Assembly (NCBI GenBank): GCA_949440065.1
Contig: CASRZP010000019.1
Location: forward strand, 1 to 16,920
Source: an uncultured Bacilli bacterium
Lineage (GTDB): Bacteria; Bacillota_I; Bacilli_A; RF39; UBA660
Length of the DNA: 16,920 nucleotides
Direction: 5' to 3'
Below are positions 6,095 through 13,729 of this stretch, piece after piece. The position numbers and the translations under genes are program-made. The notes under the pieces are model-generated. The model was not told the origin of the DNA. It ran no database searches and was given only the letters and a program-made list of their open reading frames with translations. Every line of letters starts with the position of its first letter. The first letter of the stretch is position 1.

Positions 6095-7750
6095 TTAGAA
6101 TATTCCTTCAATTAATCCGTCGCTATCTAAATCTATTTGCTCATAATTAGGCACCTTCGGAAATCCTGGCATCGTCATAATATTTCCTAAAATTACCGTA
6201 ACAAAACCTGCACCGTTATATAAGATCACATCCCTAACTTTAATCGTAAAATTTTCATCAATTTGTAACTTTTTAGGATCATCGGATAATGAATACTGCG
6301 TTTTAGCAATACATATCGGTAAATTTCCATAACCGTTTTCTTCTAAGATCGCAATCTTCTCTTCCGCTTTAGGAGAAATTTCCACACCAGTAGCACGATA
6401 AATATTAGTAGCTACTGAAATAATTTTTTCCACAATTCCTGTGGATAAATCATAAAGAGGAACAAAATTAGAGGATGTATCGCATAAAGAAACTACCTTT
6501 TTTGCTAAATCTAGTGCTCCATCTTCTCCTAAGGTAAATGAATCACACATTGTAAATTCAAAATTCTCTTCTTTACAATAATGGGATAATAATTCTATTT
6601 CCTTTGGGGTATCACTTGAAAAATGATTTAGTGTAACAATAACAGGAACGTGATACTTTTTTAAGTTTTCTACATGAATCTTTAAATTTTCTAATCCTCT
6701 TTCTAAAGCAATTAAATTTTCTTGTTCCACTTCTTCTTTTAATGCTCCACCATGATACTTTAGTCCCCTAATGGTTGCCACTAACACTACACATTTTGGC
6801 ATCAAATTAGCACTTCGGCATTTAATATCAAAAAACTTCTCTGCTCCTAAATCTGCACCAAAACCTGCTTCAGTTACCACATAATCTCCATAAGTTAAAG
6901 CCATCTTTGTAGCTAATACACTACTACACCCATGAGCAATATTAGCAAAAGGTCCACCGTGAATAAAAACAGGACTACCAAATAATGTTTGAACTAAATT
7001 AGGGTTTAATGCCGTTTTCAATAAAACAGCCATGGCTCCTTCTACCTTTAAATCACGAGCAAATAACATTTTCCCATCTATACTATAACCAAGGAAAATA
7101 TTCCCTAAACGCTTTTTTAAATCATCCATACTAGTAGATAAACATAAAATACTCATCACTTCACTTGCTGCTGTGATTTGAAAGTGTTCTTCCCTTGGTA
7201 CACCATTATTTTTCCCATTTGCAACAACTACATGGCGTAAAGCACGATCATTCATATCTAAACATCGACGAAACTCTATTCTATTTACATCAAAATTTAA
7301 TTCATTTCCTTGCATAATATGGTTATCAATAGCTGCTGCTAACAAATTATTAGCAGATGTAATCGCATGCAAGTCTCCTGTAAAATGTAGATTAATCTCA
7401 TCCATTGGCACAACTTGTGCATATCCTCCGCCTGTTGCACCACCTTTTAGTCCAAATACAGGTCCTAATGATGGTTCCCTTAAAGAAGCCACAGCATTTT
7501 TCCCTAGTTTACATAGCGAATCTAGTAAACCGATACTTACCGTAGTTTTCCCTTCACCATATGGCGTAGGATTTACGGCTGTAACTAAAATCAGTGAACC
7601 AGCTTCTTCCTTTCCTTTTAATGCATTTAAACTAACCTTCGCTTTATCCCTCCCATAGGATATCAAATGTTCATCTAAAATTCCTAAATGATGTGCAATG
7701 TCCTTAATTTCTTTTGCTTCATAAATTCTACTAATTTCAATATCAGTCAT
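6095..7750 (-). CDS. fhs: Formate--tetrahydrofolate ligase (10-formyl-THF synthetase)
   Basis: 551 residues from the chosen ATG (7748-7750). The enzyme joins formate to tetrahydrofolate using ATP, giving 10-formyl-THF for purine and fMet-tRNA synthesis. Visible signatures are the P-loop TPYGEGKTT (62-70), SLGPVFGLKGGATGGGYAQV, VPMDEINLHFTGDLHAI and VFIHGGPFANIAHGCSS, all intact. Length matches the family (about 555). The frame is open to a TTG at 7789, and ATG 7760-7762 is another option. I prefer MTDIEISR because homologues begin with (K)TDIEIA. No strong ribosome site precedes any candidate, so the start is the least certain part. It is cytoplasmic and probably co-transcribed with the downstream DUF421 gene. 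No folD gene is adjacent. Confidence 0.96.
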   Translation of the reverse strand: MTDIEISRIYEAKEIKDIAHHLGILDEHLISYGRDKAKVSLNALKGKEEAGSLILVTAVNPTPYGEGKTTVSIGLLDSLCKLGKNAVASLREPSLGPVFGLKGGATGGGYAQVVPMDEINLHFTGDLHAITSANNLLAAAIDNHIMQGNELNFDVNRIEFRRCLDMNDRALRHVVVANGKNNGVPREEHFQITAASEVMSILCLSTSMDDLKKRLGNIFLGYSIDGKMLFARDLKVEGAMAVLLKTALNPNLVQTLFGSPVFIHGGPFANIAHGCSSVLATKMALTYGDYVVTEAGFGADLGAEKFFDIKCRSANLMPKCVVLVATIRGLKYHGGALKEEVEQENLIALERGLENLKIHVENLKKYHVPVIVTLNHFSSDTPKEIELLSHYCKEENFEFTMCDSFTLGEDGALDLAKKVVSLCDTSSNFVPLYDLSTGIVEKIISVATNIYRATGVEISPKAEEKIAILEENGYGNLPICIAKTQYSLSDDPKKLQIDENFTIKVRDVILYNGAGFVTVILGNIMTMPGFPKVPNYEQIDLDSDGLIEGIF

Positions 7751-7799
7751 GCTATCTACCATCTTTCTACATATTTTATTATTTATCAACGCTTAATTT

Positions 7800-8348
7800 T
7801 TATTTTTTTACAGTAACATATTTTTGATTACTTGCTTTTATATGATTTTTATTTGTATATTCTAATTTTCCTAAGTCTATCAAAGGATTTATTACATACA
7901 TAAAAACATAATTTCTAGATTTTATATGAATAAAATCTCTTATTTCTTTTGCTGTTCTTGGTATAACACAATACTTAATTACTTGATTTCTATATTTTAA
8001 TACTTGCTCACTAACTTTCCCTTTATTCTCTGTATTGTCAATATTTGTATTTCTAAAAATGACTTTAAAACTATCCCTAGTTTCATAAAATTCTGGTTAT
8101 GATAAACCATATCTTCTCATTTCACGTTTCATTGTAGGAATACCTGAATGCCTATTTTCAATTACTTTTCCTTTTTCTTCACTAAAACCAAATAAAATAA
8201 TACCACCATATTTATTAGAAAAACTAGAAATAGTATCATAACACTTTTTCGGAAAACCACCAAGTGCTGATTTTGCTTCTATTCTATCTGTTTCCATATT
8301 GTATTTTCTTAAACAATGAATTGCCTCAATAACTTCCTTCTTCTCCAC
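7800..8348 (-). pseudogene. Decayed AlbA_2 (Schlafen-like) DNA-binding/ATP-binding protein gene
   Basis: The frame starts around GTG 8346-8348 (AGGAG eight bases upstream; TTG 8349-8351 is an alternative) and opens with VEKKEVIEAIHCLRKYNMET. Next comes the AlbA_2 block IEAKSALGGFPKKCYDTISS, then NKYGGIILFGFSEE. It then jumps straight to ENRHSGIPTMKREMRRYGLS, which in full-length relatives lies some 200 or more residues later, so the middle is deleted. A TAA at 8097-8099 interrupts the frame. Beyond it the same frame continues with PEFYETRDSFKVIFRN, then IPRTAKEIRDF and VINPLIDLGKLEYTNKN, up to TAA 7800-7802. This is the C-terminal winged-helix part of the family. In relatives YGLP-E-PEF is usual, so the TAA is probably a GAA or similar codon changed by one base. 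An open frame and a -10 (TATAAT, 8368-8373) extend upstream. The product is almost surely non-functional. Confidence 0.85.
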
Positions 8349-8425
8349 CAAATCATCTCCTATCAACATTATACTATAATTTTTTCCCAAATTCCCACTC
8401 TTTTATCGCAATTTTTAAACATTTA

Positions 8426-8454
8426 ATGACGAATATTAAAAAAAATGATAAAAT
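8426..8454 (+). promoter_or_regulatory. Weak candidate promoter for the DUF308/papain-like gene
   Basis: ATGACG (8426-8431), a 17-bp spacer, and TAAAAT (8449-8454), followed 14 nt later by GAGGAG. Spacing is right; both hexamers are imperfect. Confidence 0.4.
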
Positions 8455-8478
8455 ATAACATAGAAATGAGGAGCAGTA

Positions 8479-9789
8479 ATGAATGAGAAAATTATATCAA
8501 GAACCTCTTTAATCATCAACATTTTAATCTTTTCTTTCCTAGGAATATGTCTATTATTTCTACCTATTGAATCTATACAGTTTTTTTGTCTTATCTTAAA
8601 ATCACTTCTAGCATTCACTGGTGTAATGCAAATCTTAACTTGTATCTTAAAACGAAACAATAGCTCCTTGCTAAATGGAATATTTATGCTATTATTTGGT
8701 TACTTCATCCACTATTTCCAAGAAACATTTCTAAGTTTCTTCCCTATCATCGTTGGATTATATATCTTACTACATAGTGTTGCTAAAATCATTCATTTTA
8801 TTCTAAACCAGAAACGAAATTTAAAAGATCAACTAGTGACCCTTCTATGGGGAATAACAGATGCTATATTTAGCCTTAGTTTTCTTCTTCAACCAAAGGG
8901 AAACATTAGAAATTTAACCATTCTTCTTGGATGCTACTTTATTCTAATGTCTTCTACTTATTTATACGATTTCCTAAGAGATATTTTCCCTAAAGTCGAT
9001 ATTTTCAAAAAACAAAAAATTAGATTTTCCCTACCTGTTATTTTCTTAACTTTTATTCCTTATACCGTATTGACTAAATTAAATAAATTATTAAATCAAA
9101 ACATAACTATAGTATCCATTAAAGATAAACCTGTTAGTCAAAATGTTGATTTAGAAATTTTTATTCATGTTAAACAAAAAGGAAATGGACGTTTTGGACA
9201 TGCTGATATATGTTTTGAAAACAAAGTATATTCTTATGGAAATTATGATAGAAGTTCATTTAAATTATTTGAAAGTATTGGAGAAGGAATATTATTTGAA
9301 ATTAGTGATAAAGAAAAATATTTAAACTTTTGTATGCATCACTCTAAAAAAATGTTATTTTGTTATGGGATTACATTAACGAAGGAACAAAAGGAAAAAG
9401 TTAAAAATCAAATTAAAAAGTTAAAAAGTAATACTTATCGTTGGTATGCAAAAGCAGAAAAAGAAAAGCATGAATTAGAAGAGTTTAGTGATTATCCTAG
9501 TATTTTGTATGATTATACGCAAGCTAAATTTTATAAGTTTAAAAGAAGCAGTTTTAAAATTTATTTTTTATTAACTACAAATTGTGTTAAATTAGTAGAG
9601 TATGTTGCCAATGCCGTTGGTATGGACATTTTAAATATTAATGGAATTATTACCCCAGGTACTTATTACAACTATTTAGAAAGTGAATTCAAAAGAAAAA
9701 ATAGTAACGTTATTACGAAAACGGTGTACCATGAGCATGATGAAAGGGATAATCCCTTACCAAAAGTTACTCTAAAAAACAAATCATAA
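8479..9789 (+). CDS. DUF308 (HdeD-like) membrane domain fused to a possible permuted papain/NlpC-like domain
   Basis: 436 residues; ATG 8479-8481 with GAGGAG five bases upstream. The first 205 residues are mostly hydrophobic, with about seven membrane segments. The repeated glycine-bearing helices (LLFGYF, IIVGLYILLHSVAK, LLGCYFILMSSTYLY) resemble DUF308/HdeD. The rest is soluble: IFIHVKQKGNGRFGHADICF, then VYSYGNYD, GITLTKEQKEKVKNQIKKL, YFLLTTNCVKLVEYV and INGIITPGTYYNYL. A GH motif (H241) followed much later by NC (C369) is the order seen in circularly permuted papain-like enzymes (DUF4105, LRAT/YiiX type). In those enzymes Cys and His form the catalytic site. I infer a membrane-tethered hydrolase or transferase; which side of the membrane it faces and its substrate are unknown. 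The two-part layout is clear, the enzymatic reading is moderate. Confidence 0.65.
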   Translation: MNEKIISRTSLIINILIFSFLGICLLFLPIESIQFFCLILKSLLAFTGVMQILTCILKRNNSSLLNGIFMLLFGYFIHYFQETFLSFFPIIVGLYILLHSVAKIIHFILNQKRNLKDQLVTLLWGITDAIFSLSFLLQPKGNIRNLTILLGCYFILMSSTYLYDFLRDIFPKVDIFKKQKIRFSLPVIFLTFIPYTVLTKLNKLLNQNITIVSIKDKPVSQNVDLEIFIHVKQKGNGRFGHADICFENKVYSYGNYDRSSFKLFESIGEGILFEISDKEKYLNFCMHHSKKMLFCYGITLTKEQKEKVKNQIKKLKSNTYRWYAKAEKEKHELEEFSDYPSILYDYTQAKFYKFKRSSFKIYFLLTTNCVKLVEYVANAVGMDILNINGIITPGTYYNYLESEFKRKNSNVITKTVYHEHDERDNPLPKVTLKNKS

Positions 9790-9820
9790 ATACGTTCTTA
9801 CATGTTTAACTTTAAATTAA

Positions 9821-9849
9821 TTGACACGATTAGGAAATGTACTTATAAT
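9821..9849 (+). promoter_or_regulatory. Perfect consensus sigma-A promoter
   Basis: TTGACA (9821-9826), exactly 17 bp, and TATAAT (9844-9849), a complete match to the consensus in all twelve positions. The predicted start near 9856 puts AAGGAGG (9858-9864) at the very 5' end of the message, before ATG 9873. Confidence 0.85.
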
Positions 9850-9872
9850 AAAATACCAAGGAGGAATTAAAC

Positions 9873-10025
9873 ATGAACAATGATATACACTTATTAGGTG
9901 AAGAATTTGAGAAAGAAGTGTTGTCTTGTAAAAAAGAAGAAGATGCATTAAAAGATGCGAAAAGGAAATTAGAAGAAGCTCTAAGTATTCTTAATCGTAA
10001 TAATGAATCAAGAATTGCCAGATAA
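9873..10025 (+). CDS. Small coiled-coil ORF, 50 aa, unknown function
   Basis: The product begins MNNDIHLLGEEFEKEVL and continues KKEEDALKDAKRKLEEALS, ending NNESRIAR. It is charged, highly helical and probably a short coiled coil, with no signal peptide or membrane segment. The ATG at 9873 has AAGGAGG at ideal distance and a perfect consensus promoter, so it is very likely translated. It overlaps the next small ORF by 23 nt in a different frame. The two may be one gene of about 85-90 codons broken by an indel between about 9985 and 10025, or two coupled genes. No family recognised. Confidence 0.65.
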   Translation: MNNDIHLLGEEFEKEVLSCKKEEDALKDAKRKLEEALSILNRNNESRIAR

Positions 10026-10140
10026 TGATTTTCTTATTTCTTCTGATGGAGCTTTAGAATTAGCATTACCAGCTTATGAAAGTTACCAGAAAAAGTTAAT
10101 GCCTAAGTTAATGCCTAAAAAGAACAATAATTTGAATTGA
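10003..10140 (+). CDS. Small ORF, 45 aa, overlapping the preceding one in the +1 frame
   Basis: The product begins MNQELPDNDFLISSDG, continues ALELALPAYESYQKKLMPK and ends in Lys/Asn. No ribosome site precedes ATG 10003-10005. Translation would need coupling to the upstream ORF, which ends 20 nt inside it, or a +1 frameshift. The frame is open back to 9985 only. A 12-bp tandem repeat doubles the LMPK segment. It may be the second half of a broken gene. No family recognised. Confidence 0.4.
   Translation: MNQELPDNDFLISSDGALELALPAYESYQKKLMPKLMPKKNNNLN
10093..10116 (+). repeat. 12-bp tandem direct repeat, two copies
   Basis: AAGTTAATGCCT occurs twice back to back (10093-10104 and 10105-10116), keeping frame and giving LMPK-LMPK near the end of the 45-aa ORF. 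It is probably a recent slippage duplication. Confidence 0.85.
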
Positions 10141-10167
10141 AGGATCATGAATACCTCAATAAAAGAC

Positions 10168-10197
10168 TTGGCATATTTTCTTTTTCTATGTTATAAT
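10168..10197 (+). promoter_or_regulatory. Extended -10 promoter for the O-acylation cassette
   Basis: TTGGCA (10168-10173), an 18-bp spacer, and TATAAT (10192-10197), with TG at 10189-10190 giving an extended -10 (TGTTATAAT). Transcription should start near 10204, right at the GGAGG ribosome site of the lipoprotein gene, so the leader is very short. Confidence 0.65.
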
Positions 10198-10216
10198 TAC
10201 CTTGGAGGATGATAAA

Positions 10217-11029
10217 ATGATTTTAAAAAAACAAGTTGTTTGCACATTCTTATTTTTAATGGGATGTTTTTTCTTAACGACAGGTTGTTCTACTGAAAAA
10301 CTAGACATGAAAAAAATAAAAGAAGAAGTTACCAATATAGAAAGTGATAAAACAAGTATGCGTGCAATTTCCTTAGCTTTAAGCGAAGGAGAAGATGCCA
10401 TATTTAAAGACTTAAATTATATTTATCAATATAATTTAGAAGAACTATTTAAACTAGAACAAGACTTAGTCCAAGAAGCCCTTGGATCAATAAACAAGGA
10501 TACAAAGGAAATGTATTTAATTATTGAGCCTAGCGAAGGAAAAAGTGATGATATCAAAAAGACAATGATTACTTACTTTGAGTCTAATGAAATCAAAAAT
10601 AACAAATTAATAGAAAAAAATAATTATCTAATTTATTTAGTAACAGATGATATGGAAGAAGCGGTAAAAGTAGTAAATGATACCAAAGAACCATTATTTG
10701 CTATGATTATGAACTTAACCGATGATAATCTTGAGTCAATGATAGGAATAAATCCTAAGGATTTAAAAGATTATGTTATTTATCTTCCTATGTCGATTAC
10801 TAATACCAATTTATACATGGTAATTGAACCAGAAAAAGGAGCGAAAGATACCGTGGTAAAGGCAGTAGATGAATACTTAAATCGCTTAGAAAAAAACTTT
10901 GAAACGTATTTACCTGATCAATATGAAATCATCAAAAATAGAAAAGAAACAACGTATGGAGATTACTTAATTTATATCGCATCAACAGATAATGACAGAG
11001 TTTTAAAAGAAATTAAAAATTGCAAATAA
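10217..11029 (+). CDS. Lipoprotein with duplicated DUF4358-like domain
   Basis: 270 residues. ATG 10217-10219 is set by GGAGG eight bases upstream; the frame extends to a TTG at 10202 that would bury that site. A signal peptide ends in a lipobox-like FLTTGC (C24 the likely lipidated residue, though -3 is Thr). The mature part has two related halves. YLIIEPSEGKSDDIKKTMIT (100-119) then NYLIYLVTDDMEEAVKVV matches LYMVIEPEKGAKDTVVKAVD (199-218) then DYLIYIASTDNDRVLKEI. This DUF4358 pattern is commonly found beside MBOAT and DHHW genes, as here, so a role in surface-polymer O-acylation is likely. The biochemical function of DUF4358 is not known. It is the first gene of the cassette, 39 nt before the MBOAT gene. 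Confidence 0.8.
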   Translation: MILKKQVVCTFLFLMGCFFLTTGCSTEKLDMKKIKEEVTNIESDKTSMRAISLALSEGEDAIFKDLNYIYQYNLEELFKLEQDLVQEALGSINKDTKEMYLIIEPSEGKSDDIKKTMITYFESNEIKNNKLIEKNNYLIYLVTDDMEEAVKVVNDTKEPLFAMIMNLTDDNLESMIGINPKDLKDYVIYLPMSITNTNLYMVIEPEKGAKDTVVKAVDEYLNRLEKNFETYLPDQYEIIKNRKETTYGDYLIYIASTDNDRVLKEIKNCK

Positions 11030-11054
11030 TACGAGAATTATCCCTCGTATTTTT
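11028..11054 (+). terminator. Short intra-operon hairpin (partial terminator or attenuator)
   Basis: AATACGAG (11028-11035) pairs with CTCGTATT (11044-11051) across an 8-nt loop, followed by five T (11050-11054). It starts in the lipoprotein stop codon and ends four bases before the AGGAGG (11058-11063) of the MBOAT gene. It should reduce rather than abolish downstream transcription, or protect the upstream message end. Confidence 0.65.
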
Positions 11055-11068
11055 CTTAGGAGGACACT

Positions 11069-12454
11069 ATGGTTTTTAGCAGCTTACCTTTTTTATTTTT
11101 CTTTATGCCTATCTTTTTTCTACTATATTATATCGTTCCTTTTTCATGGAAAAACACCCTACTTTTAGTTTTTAGCTTAATCTTCTATGCTTGGGGCGAA
11201 CCGATTTATATTATTTTAATGATCATAACATCATTTATTAACTATCTAGCAGGTAGATTAATGGAAAAATTTAATAACAAAAGAAAATTATGGATGGTAT
11301 TATCTATTATCATTAGCCTAGCTCTTCTTGGCGTGTACAAATATGGAAACTTTATCATTAACAATTTAAATGCTTGCTTTTCCATTGCCATACCAAATTT
11401 AGAATTAAGTCTACCTATTGGGATTAGTTTTTATACTTTTCAGGCCATTTCTTATGTTGTTGATTTATATAGAAAAGAAGTTCCTGTTGAAAAGAGTTTC
11501 TTTCGCTTTATGACTTATATATCCATGTTTCCTCAGTTAATTGCAGGTCCTATCGTGCGTTATCAAACAATCGAAGAAGAATTAAAAACAAGAAAACTGA
11601 ATTTCTCCCTATATCAAGATGGACTTCTTCGTTTTATGCGTGGATTAGGAAAAAAAGTATTACTTGCCAATAACATTGGACTTCTTTGGAATATGATAGA
11701 AAACTGTAATTACCCAAGTGTCCTTCTTTCTTGGTTAGGTATTATAGCTTTTGCTTTTCAAATTTATTTTGATTTTTCAGGATACAGTGATATGGGCATT
11801 GGTATGGGTTTAATGTTAGGATTCCATTTTAATGAAAACTTTAATTTTCCCTATATTAGTAAGAGTATTACCGAATTTTGGAGAAGATGGCATATGTCTT
11901 TATCCACTTTTTTTAAAGATTATGTTTATATTCCCTTAGGAGGTAACCGTTGTTCTAAAATGAAAAACATTAGAAATATTTTAATCGTATGGATGCTAAC
12001 AGGAATCTGGCATGGTGCATCATGGAACTTTATTCTTTGGGGATTATATTATGGGATAATTTTAATATTAGAAAAGTTTATATTAGCTAAATGGCTTGAA
12101 AAACTCCCTGCAGGAATAAAACACATATATGCGATTATTCTCATACTAATTGGATGGACAATTTTTGCCTTTGATGATATTCACCAATTATTTCTTTATC
12201 TTAAAAACATGTTTTTCTTAGGAAAACTTCCTTTTATCAATGGAAATACAATATATTTAGGCAAAAACTTCCTTATTTTACTTGTTATTTGTCTACTTGC
12301 CTCTATTCCTTTAACTAACCTTAAGCAAAAATTAAAAATACCAAAAATTATTAGTAATGGAGCAATCATTATTTTCTACTTGTTCATCTTTATCGCAAGT
12401 GTTGCCTATTTAGTAGATAGTTCCTATAACCCATTTTTATATTTTAGATTTTAA
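11069..12454 (+). CDS. MBOAT family O-acyltransferase (AlgI/DltB-like)
   Basis: 461 residues; AGGAGG five bases before ATG 11069. It is a polytopic membrane protein with the N-terminal block LLLVFSLIFYAWGEPIYIIL and SLPIGISFYTFQAISYVVD. The central part reads MFPQLIAGPIVRY and YFDFSGYSDMGIGMG. The catalytic core is FWRRWHMSLSTFFKDYVYIP (H275) and MLTGIWHGASWNFILWGLYY with the invariant His (H315). MBOAT proteins of this type move acyl groups, usually acetyl, across the membrane for polysaccharide or wall-polymer O-acylation. The downstream DHHW/AlgX-like protein places it with the alginate-acetylation type more than with dltB, and no dltA, dltC or dltD is seen. The substrate polymer cannot be told from this window. 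All key residues are present. Confidence 0.93.
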   Translation: MVFSSLPFLFFFMPIFFLLYYIVPFSWKNTLLLVFSLIFYAWGEPIYIILMIITSFINYLAGRLMEKFNNKRKLWMVLSIIISLALLGVYKYGNFIINNLNACFSIAIPNLELSLPIGISFYTFQAISYVVDLYRKEVPVEKSFFRFMTYISMFPQLIAGPIVRYQTIEEELKTRKLNFSLYQDGLLRFMRGLGKKVLLANNIGLLWNMIENCNYPSVLLSWLGIIAFAFQIYFDFSGYSDMGIGMGLMLGFHFNENFNFPYISKSITEFWRRWHMSLSTFFKDYVYIPLGGNRCSKMKNIRNILIVWMLTGIWHGASWNFILWGLYYGIILILEKFILAKWLEKLPAGIKHIYAIILILIGWTIFAFDDIHQLFLYLKNMFFLGKLPFINGNTIYLGKNFLILLVICLLASIPLTNLKQKLKIPKIISNGAIIIFYLFIFIASVAYLVDSSYNPFLYFRF

Positions 12455-12464
12455 GGAGGATATC

Positions 12465-13574
12465 ATGAAAAAGGGACTAACCGTTATACTTAGTATGCTT
12501 TTTATCTTTTTTAGTATTTGGTTTATCATTTTACCTAAAAAGGAAATGTCTGAAAATGAAAACCGCTATTTAGAAAAGTTTCCACAAGTATCTGTGGAAA
12601 ACTTACTTGATGGAAGTTTAATGACAAAGTTAAATCATTATATTGAAGATCACTTTCCTATAAGGGAACAATTTCTTACCATAAAAAGTAGTTTAGAACG
12701 CCTTATGTTAAAAGATGAAAATAAAGATGTTTACATAGGAAAAGATCAATTTCTAATTGAAAAGTATGAAAAAATGGAAGAAAAAGATAAAAATAAAATC
12801 ATTAACACCATTAATCGTTTTCAAGAAAACAATCCTGATGTTTCCATTGATATCATGTTTGTTCCTACATCTATTGTAATAAATGCAAATAAGTTACCAA
12901 ATTTTGTGGATTTTAAAGAACAACTAAAAGATAAAGAAGATATTACCGATCAATTAAGAGGTGTCAACATTATTGATGTTTTACCTTATTTAATAGAAAA
13001 CAACCAAAATTATGATTTATTTTATCGACTAGATCACCACTGGACAACTAAAGGAGCTTATTATGGATACTACGGCTACTTAAAAGAAAAAGGACTAACA
13101 CCTATTCCTATTGATGATTTTCCTAAACGAACCGTAACGAAAGATTTTAATGGAACTCTTTATTCTAAAGCAAATATTTATTCCTACAAAAGCGATGAAA
13201 TTGATGAATATGTAAATGATTTAGTAAATGTTCATTATGTTTATGAAAATAAAAAAGCAACCACTTTCTATGAAAAATCATGGTTAGAGAAAAAAGATAA
13301 ATATTCTTACTTTTTAAATGGAAACCATTCTTTAATCACTATTAATAATCCTAAGGCAAATACAAACTCTTCGATACTTATTCTAAAAGATAGTTATGCC
13401 AATTCTTTTATTCCTTTCTTAAGTAGACATTATCAAACCATCCATGTCATTGACCCTAGATATTATAAAGAAAGTATCAGTACTTACATAGAAAAAAATA
13501 ACATTGATGAAGTTCTATTTTTATATAATATGAACACTTTAGGAAAAGATTTAGGAATTATTTCAATTCGTTGA
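12465..13574 (+). CDS. DHHW family protein (AlgX/AlgJ-like SGNH acetyltransferase)
   Basis: 369 residues; AAGGAGG overlaps the MBOAT stop and lies ten bases from it to ATG 12465, so the two are tightly coupled. An N-terminal signal anchor (about 4-23) precedes an extracellular domain. The family's opening block ENENRYLEKFPQVSVENLLD and HYIEDHFPIREQFL is present. So is the DHHW motif RLDHHWTTKGAYY (D190-H191-H192-W193), whose Asp and His belong to the catalytic triad. The nucleophile block LILKDSYANSFIPFL has S310. AlgX/AlgJ-like proteins take acetyl groups delivered by the MBOAT partner and transfer them onto polysaccharide outside the membrane. The gene ends with TGA, showing TGA is read as stop here, and a terminator follows about 50 nt later. 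Confidence 0.9.
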   Translation: MKKGLTVILSMLFIFFSIWFIILPKKEMSENENRYLEKFPQVSVENLLDGSLMTKLNHYIEDHFPIREQFLTIKSSLERLMLKDENKDVYIGKDQFLIEKYEKMEEKDKNKIINTINRFQENNPDVSIDIMFVPTSIVINANKLPNFVDFKEQLKDKEDITDQLRGVNIIDVLPYLIENNQNYDLFYRLDHHWTTKGAYYGYYGYLKEKGLTPIPIDDFPKRTVTKDFNGTLYSKANIYSYKSDEIDEYVNDLVNVHYVYENKKATTFYEKSWLEKKDKYSYFLNGNHSLITINNPKANTNSSILILKDSYANSFIPFLSRHYQTIHVIDPRYYKESISTYIEKNNIDEVLFLYNMNTLGKDLGIISIR

Positions 13575-13622
13575 AAAAAATTTTTTGAAGGGGTGTTTCA
13601 TCATAAAAAGAAAATTTTGCTA

Positions 13623-13653
13623 GGAGGAAAAGTCATTTTTTCCTTCTTTTTTT
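13623..13653 (+). terminator. Terminator of the O-acylation cassette
   Basis: GGAGGAAAA (13623-13631) pairs with TTTTCCTTC (13638-13646), including one G-T pair, with a 6-nt loop and then seven T (13647-13653). It separates the cassette from the adhesin promoter. The left arm looks like a ribosome site but no ORF follows it. Confidence 0.7.
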
Positions 13654-13678
13654 CAATACAATAAGGCAAAATATCGAT

Positions 13679-13707
13679 TTGCACACTTTAAAATCTTTTG
13701 GTATAGT
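13679..13707 (+). promoter_or_regulatory. Promoter for adhesin-sortase pair
   Basis: TTGCAC (13679-13684), a 17-bp spacer, and TATAGT (13702-13707), with an upstream TG (13699-13700) making an extended -10. The predicted start near 13714 gives a leader of about 16 nt containing AAAGGA (13716-13721). Confidence 0.65.
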
Positions 13708-13729
13708 CTTTGGCGAAAGGAATGATTTT

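Noticed and set aside
13561..13586. TTTCAA-TTCG-TTGAAA tetraloop hairpin at the end of the DHHW gene
   Set aside because: The stem is six weak pairs and is followed by an A-run, not a T-run; the real terminator is at 13623-13653.
13679..13729. Upstream TTG start for the adhesin
   Set aside because: The TTG is part of the -35 box and ATG 13730 has a good ribosome site and a proper signal peptide.
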